64,000 nt of DNA from Limnohabitans parvus II-B4. GTDB lineage: Bacteria; Pseudomonadota; Gammaproteobacteria; Burkholderiales; Burkholderiaceae_C. The stretch is from the NCBI RefSeq assembly GCF_003063455.1, contig NZ_NESN01000002.1, forward strand, positions 310,001-374,000. Direction: 5' to 3'. Position numbers and translations under genes: made by a program. A model generated the notes under the pieces. It had not been told where the DNA came from and ran no database searches. It saw only the letters and a list, made by a program, of their open reading frames with translations. This document shows, piece by piece, positions 37,771 through 47,163 of the stretch. The stretch's first letter is position 1, and every line of letters begins with the position of its first letter.

Positions 37771-38498
37771 TGTCGAACTATTTATTGGTGCATGGCGCTT
37801 GGCACGGCGCCTGGTGTTGGCAGCGTGTTTTGCCGGGCCTGATCCAGGCGGGACACAGGGCCCATGCAGTCACGCTCACGGGTGTGGGTGAACGCGCCCA
37901 TTTGCTGACACCTGACATTGATCTGGAAACCCACATCCGGGATGTGATGGCGGCCATGGATGCCGAAGAAATGGATGACGTGTTGCTGGTGGTGCACTCG
38001 TATGCCGGCATGCTGGGCACCGCCATTGCCGATCGAAGGCCTGAGCGACTGCGCCATTTGGTGTATCTGGATGCCGTGCTGCCTAAACCCGGCGAGAGCT
38101 GGAGCAGCACCCACGCCAGCGCGACCCGCAACGCACGCATCGCCGCGGCTCAAGCCGATCCGCTGCACGCCTTCCCCGCCCCCGACCCTTCTGTCTTTGG
38201 TTTGAGCGATGCTGACCACGCCTGGGTGGCGCGACGCCAGACCCCTCACCCGGGTGGCCCCTACACCCACGTGCTCGACTTTGACCCTCAACGGGTGGCC
38301 AGTGTGCCGCGCACGTTCATCAACTGCACCGAGCCTGCGCTGGGCACCATCGAAAGCAGCCGCCTGCGCATGGTGGATCCGAAATTTTGGGATGGGGCGT
38401 GGTTGCCCGGCTCGAAAGTGATGGAGATGAAAACCGGTCATGACCCGATGGTCAGCGACCCCCACGGCCTGCTGACCTTGCTGCTGAACCTCGATTGA
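37770..38498 (+). CDS. alpha/beta hydrolase, plant-esterase/salicylate-esterase-like
   Basis: 242 aa. Typical of the small esterase group related to hydroxynitrile lyases: MSNYLLVHGAWHGAWCWQRVLPGL, the nucleophile in VVHSYAGMLGTAIAD, LVYLDAVLPKPGES, and a C-terminal His in MKTGHDPMVSDP. It begins at the ATG overlapping the CoA-transferase stop. Substrate unknown; a role in the same carboxylic-acid route is inferred from coupling. Confidence 0.88.
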   Translation: MSNYLLVHGAWHGAWCWQRVLPGLIQAGHRAHAVTLTGVGERAHLLTPDIDLETHIRDVMAAMDAEEMDDVLLVVHSYAGMLGTAIADRRPERLRHLVYLDAVLPKPGESWSSTHASATRNARIAAAQADPLHAFPAPDPSVFGLSDADHAWVARRQTPHPGGPYTHVLDFDPQRVASVPRTFINCTEPALGTIESSRLRMVDPKFWDGAWLPGSKVMEMKTGHDPMVSDPHGLLTLLLNLD

Positions 38499-38504
38499 CG
38501 TGGC

Positions 38505-39203
38505 TTAGCGCAGGGCCCCGAACACTTTGCTCAACAAGGCACTGCCCGCTTGCGCAGGGTTTTGGCGAATTTTCTTTTCCTCTTCGCCGATCATGAAATA
38601 CAGCCCGTCCAGCGTTTTGGACGTCACATACGACTCCAGTTTGGCTTTGTCCTTGTCCAGCAAGCCCATGCCCGACAACTTGACCGCAACAGCGTTGAAC
38701 TGATCCACCACACCCAGCTTCTCCAGCGATTGCCTGACCGATGGCATGAACTCGACCGCCAAAGGCGTGCGTGTCTTGCTGGCGAAAAATTGCGTGACCG
38801 AATTCTCGCCTCCTTGCAAGATGACCTTGGCGTCCTGCACCGACATGTTCTGAATGGACTGCGTCAGCAGCTTTTTGGACAAGGGCACGGCCGCTTCCGC
38901 CGCACGGTTCATCTGCAAATTCAATTCATCCAGTTGCTTGCCAAGACCCAGCGTCTTGAGCAGCTTGGCACTTTTGCTGACCGCATCGGGCAGACCAATG
39001 CGAACCTTGTCATTGCCCCAAAAGCCGTCTTGTGCACCAAGCAACTGCACTGCGATCTCGCTGCCTTTTTCCAGGGCAAGCTTGAGCCCTTTGGACGCAT
39101 CCCCTGAAGTCAGATCGGCCCATTCGATGGCGTGCACTGGCGCAATCACCAAACAACCCGCGGACATCACGAACGTATTAAACTTTCGACGATGAAGATG
39201 CAT
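38505..39203 (-). CDS. DUF4197 domain protein, secreted
   Basis: 232 aa from the ATG at 39203 (MHLHRRKFNTFVMSAGCLVIAPVHA), which carries a signal peptide. The mature protein has the DUF4197 pattern: DASKGLKLALEKGSEIAVQLLG, NDKVRIGLPDAVSKSAKLLKTLG, and LDGLYFMIGEEEKKIRQNPAQAGSALLSKVFGAL. Function of this family is undefined. Its start codon overlaps the divergent TlpA-like gene inside the palindrome ATGCAT, giving an overlap of the two coding regions. Confidence 0.88.
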   Translation of the reverse strand: MHLHRRKFNTFVMSAGCLVIAPVHAIEWADLTSGDASKGLKLALEKGSEIAVQLLGAQDGFWGNDKVRIGLPDAVSKSAKLLKTLGLGKQLDELNLQMNRAAEAAVPLSKKLLTQSIQNMSVQDAKVILQGGENSVTQFFASKTRTPLAVEFMPSVRQSLEKLGVVDQFNAVAVKLSGMGLLDKDKAKLESYVTSKTLDGLYFMIGEEEKKIRQNPAQAGSALLSKVFGALR

Positions 39204-39719
39204 TTGAAAACTCCCTGGAATCTGCGGCCTGTTGGCCATCTTGTATTGAATGGGGTCTGCGCACTCGGGCTGTTTTTAGCCCTCGCAGGCTGTTCTGCCG
39301 AGCGCGCCCCCGAATCTTCCTTTGTTTTGCTGGATGGCTCCACCATGACCTCCACGCAATTGCAAGGAAAAGTATCTTTGGTGAACTTCTGGGCCACCAG
39401 CTGCACCACCTGTGTGGCCGAAATGCCCGAAATTGTCACCACGTACAACAAATACAAAGACCGGGGCTATCAAACCATGGCCGTGGCCATGAGCTACGAC
39501 CCACCCAGTTACGTGGTCAATTTTGCGCAAAGCCGTCAACTGCCCTTCAAGGTGGCAATCGACAACACCGGGGCCGTCGCACGCGCGTGGGGCGGGGTGC
39601 AGCTCACACCCACCACCTTTTTGCTGAACAAGCGCGGCGAGATCGTCAAGCGGTATGTGGGTGCGCCCAATTTTGCGGAGCTGCACCAACTGATCGAAAA
39701 ATTACTCGCCGAGTCTTGA
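39192..39719 (+). CDS. TlpA/ResA-like thioredoxin-fold lipoprotein
   Basis: 175 aa. The N-terminal LFLALAGCS lipobox (about residue 34) anchors it in the membrane. The thioredoxin-fold domain has the redox motif CTTC in FWATSCTTCVAEMPE and the cis-Pro in GVQLTPTTFLLNKRG. Such proteins reduce disulfides during cytochrome c maturation, consistent with cytochrome genes nearby. The chosen ATG is 39192; 39198 is an alternative. Its start region overlaps the divergent DUF4197 gene by 12 bases. Confidence 0.9.
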   Translation: MKMHLKTPWNLRPVGHLVLNGVCALGLFLALAGCSAERAPESSFVLLDGSTMTSTQLQGKVSLVNFWATSCTTCVAEMPEIVTTYNKYKDRGYQTMAVAMSYDPPSYVVNFAQSRQLPFKVAIDNTGAVARAWGGVQLTPTTFLLNKRGEIVKRYVGAPNFAELHQLIEKLLAES

Positions 39720-39753
39720 GTTGCGCCATCGCGCCACTCAAGATAACGCCAAA

Positions 39754-40206
39754 TCAATCTTTACGGAAACTGTCGTGACAAGCTTTGCAACTTGATCCAG
39801 CTGAGCCAAATGCTGTCTTGAGATTGTCCAAGTTGCCGGTTTTGGCGGCGGCATTGACTTTTGCAACCTCGATCTGAAACTTGTCTGCGGCCTCCTTGAA
39901 TTTGACTGATTCTTTCCAGATTTCTGGCTTGGCGCGCGTATCACCCTTATCAGTACCTTCACCAAACGCTGCCCACGGTAATTTGGCCAGTGTGCTGACG
40001 ACCTCCATATTGTCTTGCGCTTGTTTGGCGTCAAATGGTATTTTTCCTGTTGCCATTGCCCCAACACGCGCCCAGTGTTGTTGCATCACAAACAAACTGT
40101 TCTTGCGGTATTTGATGGCGTCTTCAGGTTTGGCAAACTGGGCCTGCGCTGGCAATGCAAGCGTGACGGCCATGGCTGCGCTGAGCAGGCTCAAAATCAT
40201 TTTCAT
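39754..40206 (-). CDS. cytochrome c' (class II)
   Basis: 150 aa periplasmic four-helix-bundle cytochrome with a signal peptide (MKMILSLLSAAMAVTLALPAQA). The C-terminal heme motif CKACH (GSSCKACHDSFRKD) with the helix KPEDAIKYRKNSLFVMQQHWARVGAM is typical of cytochrome c', which binds NO and CO. The ATG at 40206 is chosen because it begins the signal peptide. Divergent from the cytochrome b561 gene. Confidence 0.94.
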   Translation of the reverse strand: MKMILSLLSAAMAVTLALPAQAQFAKPEDAIKYRKNSLFVMQQHWARVGAMATGKIPFDAKQAQDNMEVVSTLAKLPWAAFGEGTDKGDTRAKPEIWKESVKFKEAADKFQIEVAKVNAAAKTGNLDNLKTAFGSAGSSCKACHDSFRKD

Positions 40207-40292
40207 GTGGACTCCGATCGTTTTGAACACCGGTAAAAGCCGACTGCTTTTACACTGTTTCAGTCTCGCATATTTTTGTTTCAACCGCATCC

Positions 40293-40967
40293 ATGAAAGT
40301 GCCTATGCTCACCGTTCGCATCTGGGATTTGCCCACCCGCCTCTTTCATTGGGCCTTGGCGGCCTCCGTGGTCGGTCTGGTCATCACGGGTCAAGTTGGC
40401 GGAGAGGCCATGGCCTGGCATTTCCGTCTTGGATACAGCGTCTTGGCACTTTTGCTGTTTCGACTCGCTTGGGGTTTTTGGGGCGGCCATTGGTCACGTT
40501 GGGCTCAACTGCCACTCAAGCCCTCTAGCGTCTGGGCTTACGTCCAAGGCCGCGCTACACCCGCACATCTCGTTGGCCACAACCCGCTGGGTTCTTGGTC
40601 GGTCGTGGCCTTGCTCTTTTTTCTGGGGCTTCAAGTGGCTACGGGCTTGGTCAGTGACGATGAGATCGCCACCATGGGGCCCTTGTCTTCCTGGGCATCG
40701 GGTGCAGTGGTCAGCTGGGCCACCAGTTGGCACAAAAGCTGGGGCAAGCTCATCCTGATCGCGTTGGTGGCGATCCATCTGCTGGCTCTGGCTTGGTACC
40801 GTTGGCAAAAAAACTCTTCGCTCGTGCCCGCGATGTGGCATGGCGACAAGGTTTTGACAGCGCCACTCCCCGCTTCTCGCGACAACCTCATCAGCCGCGG
40901 CCTGGCTTTGCTTCTGTTGACTCTGGCAGGACTGGTCGTGGCGTTGCTGGTGTCCTTGGGTAACTGA
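40293..40967 (+). CDS. cytochrome b561 family membrane protein
   Basis: 224 aa with four to five membrane helices. The heme-binding histidines fall in RLFHWALAASVVGLVITG, WHFRLGYSVLALLLFRLAWGFWGG, and IALVAIHLLALAWYRWQ. This is the Ni/Fe-hydrogenase-type cytochrome b found next to cytochrome c' in many betaproteobacteria, where it may pass electrons to it. An inverted repeat follows the stop. Confidence 0.9.
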   Translation: MKVPMLTVRIWDLPTRLFHWALAASVVGLVITGQVGGEAMAWHFRLGYSVLALLLFRLAWGFWGGHWSRWAQLPLKPSSVWAYVQGRATPAHLVGHNPLGSWSVVALLFFLGLQVATGLVSDDEIATMGPLSSWASGAVVSWATSWHKSWGKLILIALVAIHLLALAWYRWQKNSSLVPAMWHGDKVLTAPLPASRDNLISRGLALLLLTLAGLVVALLVSLGN

Positions 40968-40971
40968 GAAA

Positions 40972-40997
40972 GTTCAAACCGCTGGACAGGTTTGAAC
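40972..40997. repeat. perfect inverted repeat after the cytochrome b561 gene
   Basis: GTTCAAACC (40972-40980) and GGTTTGAAC (40989-40997) with an eight-base loop. There is no T-tract, so it is either a weak terminator or an operator for the GNAT gene that starts 35 bases later. Confidence 0.55.
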
Positions 40998-41031
40998 AGC
41001 CGCTACACTGTTGTTCCGATTTGTATTTCCG

Positions 41032-41532
41032 ATGTCCACCTTGCACAAGCCATCTGTTCAACTGCTGCACCCGGTCAGTGATGATGACTGGATAGAAACC
41101 CGCTCCATCTTCCAGGAATACGCATCCAGTCTCAAAGTCGATCTCTGCTTTCAGGGCTTTCAAGATGAACTGGCAGGTTTGCCTGGCGATTACGCAGAAC
41201 CTCGCGGCACGCTGCTGCTGGCTTGGGTCAATGGCGCTGTTGCCGGTTGCTGCGCATTGAGACCGCTGGATGCCTCAGACTACACCAATGCGGCAGAAAT
41301 GAAGCGCTTGTATGTGCGTCAAGCTTTTCGCGGCCTGGGGCTTGGCAGGCAATTGACAGAAGGCATTCTCGATGCCGCTCGCAAAGCGGCTTACAGCTGC
41401 GTGTTGCTGGACACCCTGGACGACATGGAGTCCGCGAGGGCGTTGTATGAAGACCTCGGGTTTGAAGAAATTCCACCGTACTATCACAACCCTCATGCGG
41501 GTGCGCATTACCTCAAAGTGGACATTGATTAA
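41032..41532 (+). CDS. GNAT-family N-acetyltransferase
   Basis: 166 aa from the ATG at 41032 (MSTLHKPSVQLLHP). Acetyl-CoA binding motif A is MKRLYVRQAFRGLGLGRQLTEGIL (the R-x-x-G-x-G pattern), followed by CVLLDTLDDMESARALYEDLGFEEIPPYYHNP. The substrate is unknown; the family acetylates amines on many small molecules or protein N-termini. Ends in a strong bidirectional terminator. Confidence 0.9.
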   Translation: MSTLHKPSVQLLHPVSDDDWIETRSIFQEYASSLKVDLCFQGFQDELAGLPGDYAEPRGTLLLAWVNGAVAGCCALRPLDASDYTNAAEMKRLYVRQAFRGLGLGRQLTEGILDAARKAAYSCVLLDTLDDMESARALYEDLGFEEIPPYYHNPHAGAHYLKVDID

Positions 41533-41550
41533 GCCAGCAAATTGGCAACA

Positions 41551-41576
41551 AAAAAAGGGACCGTGGTCCCTTTTTT
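41551..41576. terminator. bidirectional terminator
   Basis: AAAAAAGGGACC pairs with GGTCCCTTTTTT across a two-base GT centre. T-runs on both strands allow termination of both the GNAT gene and the convergent peroxiredoxin gene. Confidence 0.9.
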
Positions 41577-41591
41577 GTGGTCCGGGCATTT

Positions 41592-42098
41592 TCAGCCTTT
41601 GGCTTGGGCCAACAGAGTGGCCGCATCGCTGACTTCGAATTTTCCTGGGCCTTCCACATTCAAGGTGGCCACTTTGCCATCTTTCACCAACATGGAATAC
41701 CGGTTACTGCGCACGCCCATGCCGCGGCTGGTCAGATCGAGCGTCAAGCCCGTGGCTTTGCTGAAATCCGCACTGCCATCACCCAGCATGCGCACCTTGG
41801 TGCCCGTTTTCTGGTCACGGGCCCATGCGCCCATGACAAATGCGTCGTTCACGCTCACGCACCAGATTTCATCCACCCCTGCAGCTTTGAAGGCATCGAA
41901 ATTCTCCACATAACCGGGCACGTGTTTGGCCGAGCAGGTGGGTGTGAAGGCACCAGGCAAGGCAAACAGGGCGATGGTTTTACCGGCCGCTGCTTTGGCG
42001 ACGTCGACAGGGTTGGGTCCGATGCTGCAGCCGTTTCCTTCTACTTCGACGAATTCCATCAGGGTGGCAGCTGGCAGGGTGTCTCCGACTTTGATCAT
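41592..42098 (-). CDS. peroxiredoxin, PRX5/hybrid family
   Basis: 168 aa thiol peroxidase. The peroxidatic Cys is in LPGAFTPTCSAKHVPGY, and a second Cys lies in EIWCVSVND. The ATG at 42098 (MIKVGDTLPAATLMEF) has an upstream GGAGCACAAC, making it the right start rather than the ATG at 42110. It reduces hydrogen and alkyl peroxides. Monocistronic, bracketed by terminators. Confidence 0.94.
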   Translation of the reverse strand: MIKVGDTLPAATLMEFVEVEGNGCSIGPNPVDVAKAAAGKTIALFALPGAFTPTCSAKHVPGYVENFDAFKAAGVDEIWCVSVNDAFVMGAWARDQKTGTKVRMLGDGSADFSKATGLTLDLTSRGMGVRSNRYSMLVKDGKVATLNVEGPGKFEVSDAATLLAQAKG

Positions 42099-42136
42099 GT
42101 TGTGCTCCATTTATTGGTGTGGCTAAACGCCGAGGT

Positions 42137-42171
42137 AAAAAAAAACGACCCATCATTGTGGGTCGTTTTTT
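42137..42171 (-). terminator. terminator of the S10 ribosomal operon
   Basis: A 13-base stem between 42140-42152 and 42159-42171 (core CGACCCA / TGGGTCG) with a six-base loop and a long T-run on the minus strand. It lies 29 bases after the rpsQ stop, so the operon ends with rpsQ and does not run on into rplN. Confidence 0.92.
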
Positions 42172-42200
42172 GAAAGTGTGCAGAAGTCAGGCTTTTGGGC

Positions 42201-42470
42201 TTAGACGGCTGCAGCTTTCTGAACCAGGCGAGTAGCCACCCAGTTTTTGGTCTTCGAAATCGGACGGCTTTCCGTGATTTCGATGGTATCGCCCAGGTGG
42301 TATTGACCTGTTTCGTCGTGCGCGTGGTACTTGCTCGACTTGGCCACGATCTTGCCGTAGAGCGCGTGTTTCACACGACGCTCGACCAGCACGGTCACGG
42401 TTTTGGCGCGCTTGTCGCTGACCACCTTGCCAATCAAGGTGCGCTTGAGGGATGTTTTAGCTTCCGTCAT
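42201..42470 (-). CDS. rpsQ: 30S ribosomal protein S17
   Basis: 89 aa OB-fold protein binding 16S rRNA. Recognised by [40 protein letters not shown] and the [19 protein letters not shown]. The ATG at 42470 has AAGGAG eight to twelve bases upstream, so the GTG two codons earlier is not used. It is the last gene here: a terminator follows, so rplN and the spc genes are not contiguous in this window. Confidence 0.97.
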   Translation of the reverse strand: MTEAKTSLKRTLIGKVVSDKRAKTVTVLVERRVKHALYGKIVAKSSKYHAHDETGQYHLGDTIEITESRPISKTKNWVATRLVQKAAAV

Positions 42471-42479
42471 GGTCACTCC

Positions 42480-42674
42480 TTACTTGGCGGCTTGCTTTTG
42501 GGCAAGGATGGTTTTGGCACGAGCGATGGAACGACGGGTTTCGCTCAACGTTCCGGTGTTGCCGAGTTGTTGCGTGGCTTTTTGCATACGCAGACCAAAG
42601 TGGGCTTTTTGCAGCGCCTTGATCTCGTCTTTCACACCAGCAACGTCTTTTTGGCGCAGTTCAGCAGCTTTCAT
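42480..42674 (-). CDS. rpmC: 50S ribosomal protein L29
   Basis: 64 aa two-helix protein near the peptide exit tunnel. [23 protein letters not shown], then [33 protein letters not shown] fit the family. Placed between rplP and rpsQ as usual, with a 9-base gap to rpsQ. Confidence 0.96.
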   Translation of the reverse strand: MKAAELRQKDVAGVKDEIKALQKAHFGLRMQKATQQLGNTGTLSETRRSIARAKTILAQKQAAK

Positions 42675-42691
42675 TTCTTGTTTCTCCTGAA

Positions 42692-43108
42692 TTACTGGCC
42701 GATCATGCGTGCCACAAAAGTGGTACGCAGGGGCAACTTGGCAGCGGCCAATTTGAAGGCTTCGCGGGCCAACTCTTCGGGCACGCCTACGATTTCGTAG
42801 AGCACCTTACCGGGTTGGATCTCGGCCACGTAGTACTCGGGGTTACCTTTACCGTTACCCATACGCACTTCAGCAGGCTTGGTGGAAATCGGCTTGTCAG
42901 GGAACACACGAATCCAGATGCGACCACCACGTTTGACGTGACGGGAAATCGCACGGCGTGCGGCTTCGATCTGGCGGGCCGTCAAACGACCGCGATCTGT
43001 GGACTTCAGGCCGAAGTCACCGAACGCCACCGTGTTACCACGGGTAGCGACGCCGGTGTTGCGGCCTTTCTGTTCCTTGCGGAACTTTCTGCGAGCAGGT
43101 TGCAGCAT
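42692..43108 (-). CDS. rplP: 50S ribosomal protein L16
   Basis: 138 aa. [17 protein letters not shown], the [26 protein letters not shown] segment and [34 protein letters not shown] are diagnostic. It sits next to the peptidyl-transferase centre and is needed for A-site tRNA binding. Located between rpsC and rpmC. Confidence 0.98.
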   Translation of the reverse strand: MLQPARRKFRKEQKGRNTGVATRGNTVAFGDFGLKSTDRGRLTARQIEAARRAISRHVKRGGRIWIRVFPDKPISTKPAEVRMGNGKGNPEYYVAEIQPGKVLYEIVGVPEELAREAFKLAAAKLPLRTTFVARMIGQ

Positions 43109-43119
43109 GTTGTTACTCC

Positions 43120-43998
43120 TTATTGACCGTCAGCTGCTGCAGCTGGCGCGGCGACTGTGCGTACGCGCTTAACGGCGGGTTTGGCATCACCGCCTGCACC
43201 GGCGGGCTTGTCGCTACCGTCAGTGGGGGCTGTGTTGGTGCCAGCGGGGCGACGTGGGCCACCACGACGATCACCTGTTGGGCGATCACCAGGACGGGCG
43301 TCACGGCGAGGACCACGTGGGCGGCGCTCTTCTTCTGCACGCGGCTCAGCCAGCGCAGGAGCATCGTTGCGACCCAAGGTGTCACCTTTGTAGACCCAGA
43401 CCTTGACACCGATGATGCCGTAGGTGGTCTTGGCTTCGGAAGTGGCGTAGTCGATGTCAGCGCGCAGGGTGTGCAATGGCACACGGCCTTCGCGGTACCA
43501 CTCGGTACGCGCAATTTCGATACCGTTCAGACGGCCAGCCGACATGATCTTGATGCCTTGGGCACCCAGACGCATGGCGTTTTGCATGGCGCGTTTCATG
43601 GCGCGGCGGAACATGATCCGCTTTTCGAGCTGCTGGGTGATGCTGTCAGCGATCAGTTGGGCATCGATTTCAGGCTTGCGCACTTCTTCGATGTTGACCG
43701 CAACGGGCACGCCCAAGCGAGCAGCGAGTTCTTTTTTGAGCAACTCGATGTCTTCGCCTTTTTTACCGATCACCACACCTGGACGAGCCGAGAAGATGGT
43801 GATGCGGGCGCTCTTGGCTGGACGCTCGATCAGCACGCGAGAAACCGCGGCGTTCTTGAGCTTTGCCTTGAGGTACTCACGCACCTTGATGTCTTCGGCC
43901 AGCATGCCGGCGAAGTCACGGTTGTTCGCATACCAGCGGCTTGCCCAGTTACGGCTCACGGCCAGGCGGAAACCGGTAGGATGGATTTTCTGTCCCAT
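43120..43998 (-). CDS. rpsC: 30S ribosomal protein S3
   Basis: 292 aa. The KH-domain protein [20 protein letters not shown] ... [43 protein letters not shown] is complete by about residue 205. Beyond it lies an 80-residue tail rich in Arg, Pro, Gly and Ala, absent from the 233-aa E. coli protein and seen in some betaproteobacteria. The long tail probably extends from the 30S surface near the mRNA entry site. Between rplV and rplP. Confidence 0.98.
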   Translation of the reverse strand: MGQKIHPTGFRLAVSRNWASRWYANNRDFAGMLAEDIKVREYLKAKLKNAAVSRVLIERPAKSARITIFSARPGVVIGKKGEDIELLKKELAARLGVPVAVNIEEVRKPEIDAQLIADSITQQLEKRIMFRRAMKRAMQNAMRLGAQGIKIMSAGRLNGIEIARTEWYREGRVPLHTLRADIDYATSEAKTTYGIIGVKVWVYKGDTLGRNDAPALAEPRAEEERRPRGPRRDARPGDRPTGDRRGGPRRPAGTNTAPTDGSDKPAGAGGDAKPAVKRVRTVAAPAAAADGQ

Positions 43999-44010
43999 AG
44001 TTCTTCCTGA

Positions 44011-44340
44011 TTAATTGCCGACCGTCACATACACATGGCATGTGGGCTTGCTGATACGGTTGCCACGGCCTTTGGCGCGGGCAGTGAAACGCTTGAGCGT
44101 GGTGCCTTGCTCGACGTAGATGGTTTTCACCTTCAACTCGTCGATGTCAGCGCCATCATTGTGTTCAGCGTTGGCGATAGCGGACTCGAGAACCTTCTTG
44201 ACGATGCCAGCAGCTTTTTTCTGCGTGAATGTCAAGATGTTCAGAGCTTGATCCACTTTTTTACCGCGAATCAAATCGGCGACCAAGCGGCCTTTATCGA
44301 CCGACAAACGGACGCCCCGGAGGACTGCACGTGTTTCCAT
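44011..44340 (-). CDS. rplV: 50S ribosomal protein L22
   Basis: 109 aa protein lining the exit tunnel. [36 protein letters not shown] and the beta-hairpin region ending [12 protein letters not shown] are conserved. Nine-base gap from rpsS. Confidence 0.98.
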   Translation of the reverse strand: METRAVLRGVRLSVDKGRLVADLIRGKKVDQALNILTFTQKKAAGIVKKVLESAIANAEHNDGADIDELKVKTIYVEQGTTLKRFTARAKGRGNRISKPTCHVYVTVGN

Positions 44341-44349
44341 GGTCTTTCC

Positions 44350-44628
44350 TTATTTCTTCTGGACTTTTTTGTCCGCAGGGTGACCCTTGAATGTCCGGGT
44401 CAATGCGAATTCGCCCAATTTGTGGCCAACCATCTGGTCGGTCACATAAACAGGAACGTGTTGCTTGCCGTTGTGAACGGCGATGGTCAGACCGATGAAA
44501 TCGGGCAAAACCATGGAGCGACGCGACCATGTCTTGACGGGCTTTTTATCTTTGGTGGCAACGGCTTTTTCAACCTTGGCCAGCAAATGGTGGTCAACGA
44601 ATGGACCCTTTTTGAGAGAGCGTGTCAT
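44350..44628 (-). CDS. rpsS: 30S ribosomal protein S19
   Basis: 92 aa. [22 protein letters not shown] and [40 protein letters not shown] are typical of S19 in the head of the 30S subunit. Ten bases after rplB. Confidence 0.98.
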   Translation of the reverse strand: MTRSLKKGPFVDHHLLAKVEKAVATKDKKPVKTWSRRSMVLPDFIGLTIAVHNGKQHVPVYVTDQMVGHKLGEFALTRTFKGHPADKKVQKK

Positions 44629-44638
44629 TGTCTAACCC

Positions 44639-45463
44639 TTACTTCTTGCGACGCGACACGATCATGACCTGTGTGCGCTTGTTGTTACGGGTACGGTAGC
44701 CCTTGGTGAGGTTGCCCCACGGGTCTACTGCATGACGGCCTTCGCCGGTACGGCCTTCGCCACCACCGTGCGGGTGATCCACAGGGTTCATGGCCACGCC
44801 ACGAACCGTTGGGCGGATACCCATCCAGCGCTTCACACCGGCCTTGCCCAATTGGCGCAGGCTGTGTTCTTCGTTGGCGACTTCACCAATCGTTGCGCGG
44901 CACTCGATGTGGATCTTGCGAACTTCACCGGAGCGCATACGCACTTGAGCGTAGATGCCTTCACGAGCCAACAGCGTTGCCGAAGCACCAGCTGAACGGG
45001 CGATCTGAGCACCGGCACCGGGCTTGAGCTCGATGCAATGGATGGTCGAACCCACTGGGATGTTGCGGATGGGCAATGTGTTGCCAGCGCGGATAGGCGC
45101 CTCTGGACCCGACAACAGGGTTGCACCGGCTTCAATGCCGCGGGGGGCAATGATGTAACGGCGCTCGCCATCGGCGTAGCACAGCAAAGCAATGTGCGCA
45201 GTACGGTTTGGATCGTACTCAATGCGCTCGACTTTCGCCGGGATCGCATCTTTGTTGCGCTTGAAATCGACCACGCGGTAGTGGTGCTTGTGACCACCGC
45301 CTTTGTGGCGAGTTGTGATGTGACCGTTGTTGTTACGGCCCGACTTCTGGTGCTGGGGTTCCAGCAACGGAGCGTAGCCTTCACCTTTGTGCAGGTGGTC
45401 ACGTGTGACCTTCACCACGCCACGACGGCCTGGGGATGTCGGTTTGATCTTGATGACAGCCAT
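44639..45463 (-). CDS. rplB: 50S ribosomal protein L2
   Basis: 274 aa. Contains [77 protein letters not shown]. It is needed for subunit association and peptidyl-transferase function. It follows rplW by two bases. Confidence 0.98.
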   Translation of the reverse strand: MAVIKIKPTSPGRRGVVKVTRDHLHKGEGYAPLLEPQHQKSGRNNNGHITTRHKGGGHKHHYRVVDFKRNKDAIPAKVERIEYDPNRTAHIALLCYADGERRYIIAPRGIEAGATLLSGPEAPIRAGNTLPIRNIPVGSTIHCIELKPGAGAQIARSAGASATLLAREGIYAQVRMRSGEVRKIHIECRATIGEVANEEHSLRQLGKAGVKRWMGIRPTVRGVAMNPVDHPHGGGEGRTGEGRHAVDPWGNLTKGYRTRNNKRTQVMIVSRRKK

Positions 45464-45465
45464 GA

Positions 45466-45780
45466 TTACGCAGCCTCCCCGGACAGGTTCAGCTCTTGAC
45501 CTGGTTGCAGCGTGACATAAGCCTTGCGAACGTTGTCGCGACGGCCAATGGTCTTGCCAAAACGCTTGGTCTTGCCCTTGGTATTCACCACAGACACGCC
45601 TTTGACCTCAACCTTGAACATCAATTCCACAGCGGCTTTGATTTCAGGCTTGGTAGCGTCCTGCAGCACTTTGAATGTCACAGCGTTGGATTTCTCTGCA
45701 ACCATGGTGGCCTTTTCGGACACGATGGGCGCAACCAGCACGGACATCAGACGACCTTCGTCAAACTTCACGGCGCTCAT
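45466..45780 (-). CDS. rplW: 50S ribosomal protein L23
   Basis: 104 aa protein at the tunnel exit, docking site for trigger factor and SRP. Conserved parts are [26 protein letters not shown] and [24 protein letters not shown]. Its start overlaps the end of rplD by four bases (translational coupling). Confidence 0.98.
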   Translation of the reverse strand: MSAVKFDEGRLMSVLVAPIVSEKATMVAEKSNAVTFKVLQDATKPEIKAAVELMFKVEVKGVSVVNTKGKTKRFGKTIGRRDNVRKAYVTLQPGQELNLSGEAA

Positions 45781-46397
45781 GCAAACATCTCCTTGAGTTT
45801 GTCCATGGCACCTTTGGTCACGAGGACTTTCTTGAAGTTCACCAAAGACACGGGATCGGCGTAACGTGGCTCAACAATCAGGATGTTGATCAGGTTGCGC
45901 GATGCCAAGTACAGGTTTTCGTCGACTTCGTCAGCGATCACCAGCACGTTGTCGAGACTCATGGCCTTGAACTTGGCAGCGAGCTGCTTTGTTTTGGGCG
46001 TTTCGACTTTGAAGGAATCCACCACAGCCAGACGGCCTTCGCGGGCCAGCTGCGAGAAGATCGAAGCCATACCAGCGCGGTACATCTTCTTGTTGATCTT
46101 CTGTGTGAAGTTTTCGTCAGGCATGTTCGGGAAAATCCGACCACCGCCACGCCACAAAGGCGAGGAAGTCATACCAGCACGAGCGCGACCAGTGCCTTTT
46201 TGTTTGAAAGGCTTCTTGGTGGAGTGGTGAACTTGTTCACGGTCCTTTTGGGCGCGGGTGCCTTGACGGGCGTTGGCCTGATAAGCCACCACGATTTGGT
46301 GGATCAGGGCTTCGTTGTATTCACGACCGAACACGGTTTCAGGCGCGTCCACTTTGGAAGCGGCTTGGCCTTGGTCGTTCAGGAGTTCGAGCTGCAT
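45777..46397 (-). CDS. rplD: 50S ribosomal protein L4
   Basis: 206 aa. The extended loop [30 protein letters not shown] that reaches the exit tunnel is intact. In E. coli L4 represses the S10 operon through its leader. Here it starts on the rplC stop (one-base overlap, TGATG). Confidence 0.98.
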   Translation of the reverse strand: MQLELLNDQGQAASKVDAPETVFGREYNEALIHQIVVAYQANARQGTRAQKDREQVHHSTKKPFKQKGTGRARAGMTSSPLWRGGGRIFPNMPDENFTQKINKKMYRAGMASIFSQLAREGRLAVVDSFKVETPKTKQLAAKFKAMSLDNVLVIADEVDENLYLASRNLINILIVEPRYADPVSLVNFKKVLVTKGAMDKLKEMFA

Positions 46398-47062
46398 CAG
46401 TTCGCTCCTTTAGCTTTGATGGCGGGACGCACGGTCACGAAACCACCCTTGGAACCAGGAATGGCACCCTTGACCATCAACAGGCCACGGGCTTCGTCAA
46501 CGCGGATGACGGCCAAGTTCTGAGTGGTGCAAGTCACATCACCGCGGTGACCCGACATTTTCTTGCCTGGGAACACGCGGCCTGGATCTTGGGCCATCGA
46601 AATCGAACCGGGCACGTTGTGCGAACGGCTGTTACCGTGCGATGCGCGCTGCGATTTGAAGTTGTGACGCTTGATCGTGCCGGTAAAGCCCTTACCAATG
46701 GAAGTGCCTTGCACGTCCACTTTCTGGCCCACAGCAAAAACGGCTGCCACGGGCACAGTGGCGCCTGCGGCGTACTGGGCTGCCGTGTCAGATGTCACGC
46801 GGAATTCTTGAATGATTTCACCGGCTTCAACACCGGCTTTGGCCAAGTGACCAGCGATGGGCTTGGTCACGCGAGATGCCTTGCGGGCACCAAATGTCAC
46901 TTGCAAAGCGACATAGCCATCGTTCTCTTGGGTTTTGACCTGGGATACGCGGTTGTTAGACACATCCAACACTGTGACAGGAACGGAATCCCCATCATCA
47001 GTGAACAGACGCATCATGCCCACCTTGCGACCCAGCAACCCGAGGGAGTTGCTCAGACTCAT
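46397..47062 (-). CDS. rplC: 50S ribosomal protein L3
   Basis: 221 aa from the ATG at 47062 ([20 protein letters not shown]). The glutamine target of PrmB methylation would fall within [20 protein letters not shown]. It is the first gene of the transcript started by the promoter at 47164-47192. It has 182 bases between it and rpsJ. Confidence 0.98.
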   Translation of the reverse strand: MSLSNSLGLLGRKVGMMRLFTDDGDSVPVTVLDVSNNRVSQVKTQENDGYVALQVTFGARKASRVTKPIAGHLAKAGVEAGEIIQEFRVTSDTAAQYAAGATVPVAAVFAVGQKVDVQGTSIGKGFTGTIKRHNFKSQRASHGNSRSHNVPGSISMAQDPGRVFPGKKMSGHRGDVTCTTQNLAVIRVDEARGLLMVKGAIPGSKGGFVTVRPAIKAKGAN

Positions 47063-47137
47063 TGTTTTCTCCAAAACTTCCACCGCAGCCACTTCAATTG
47101 GCAGCCACGTTTGGTATGTGAAAGACTGTTAATAAAT

Positions 47138-47157
47138 CTCACCCCAAAAGAGGTGAG
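47138..47157 (-). promoter_or_regulatory. stem-loop at the 5' end of the rplC leader
   Basis: Stem CTCACC (47138-47143) and GGTGAG (47152-47157), eight-base loop. It begins a few bases downstream of the TATAAT at 47164-47169, so it would form the very 5' end of the rplC mRNA. Confidence 0.55.
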
Positions 47158-47163
47158 CCTGAA

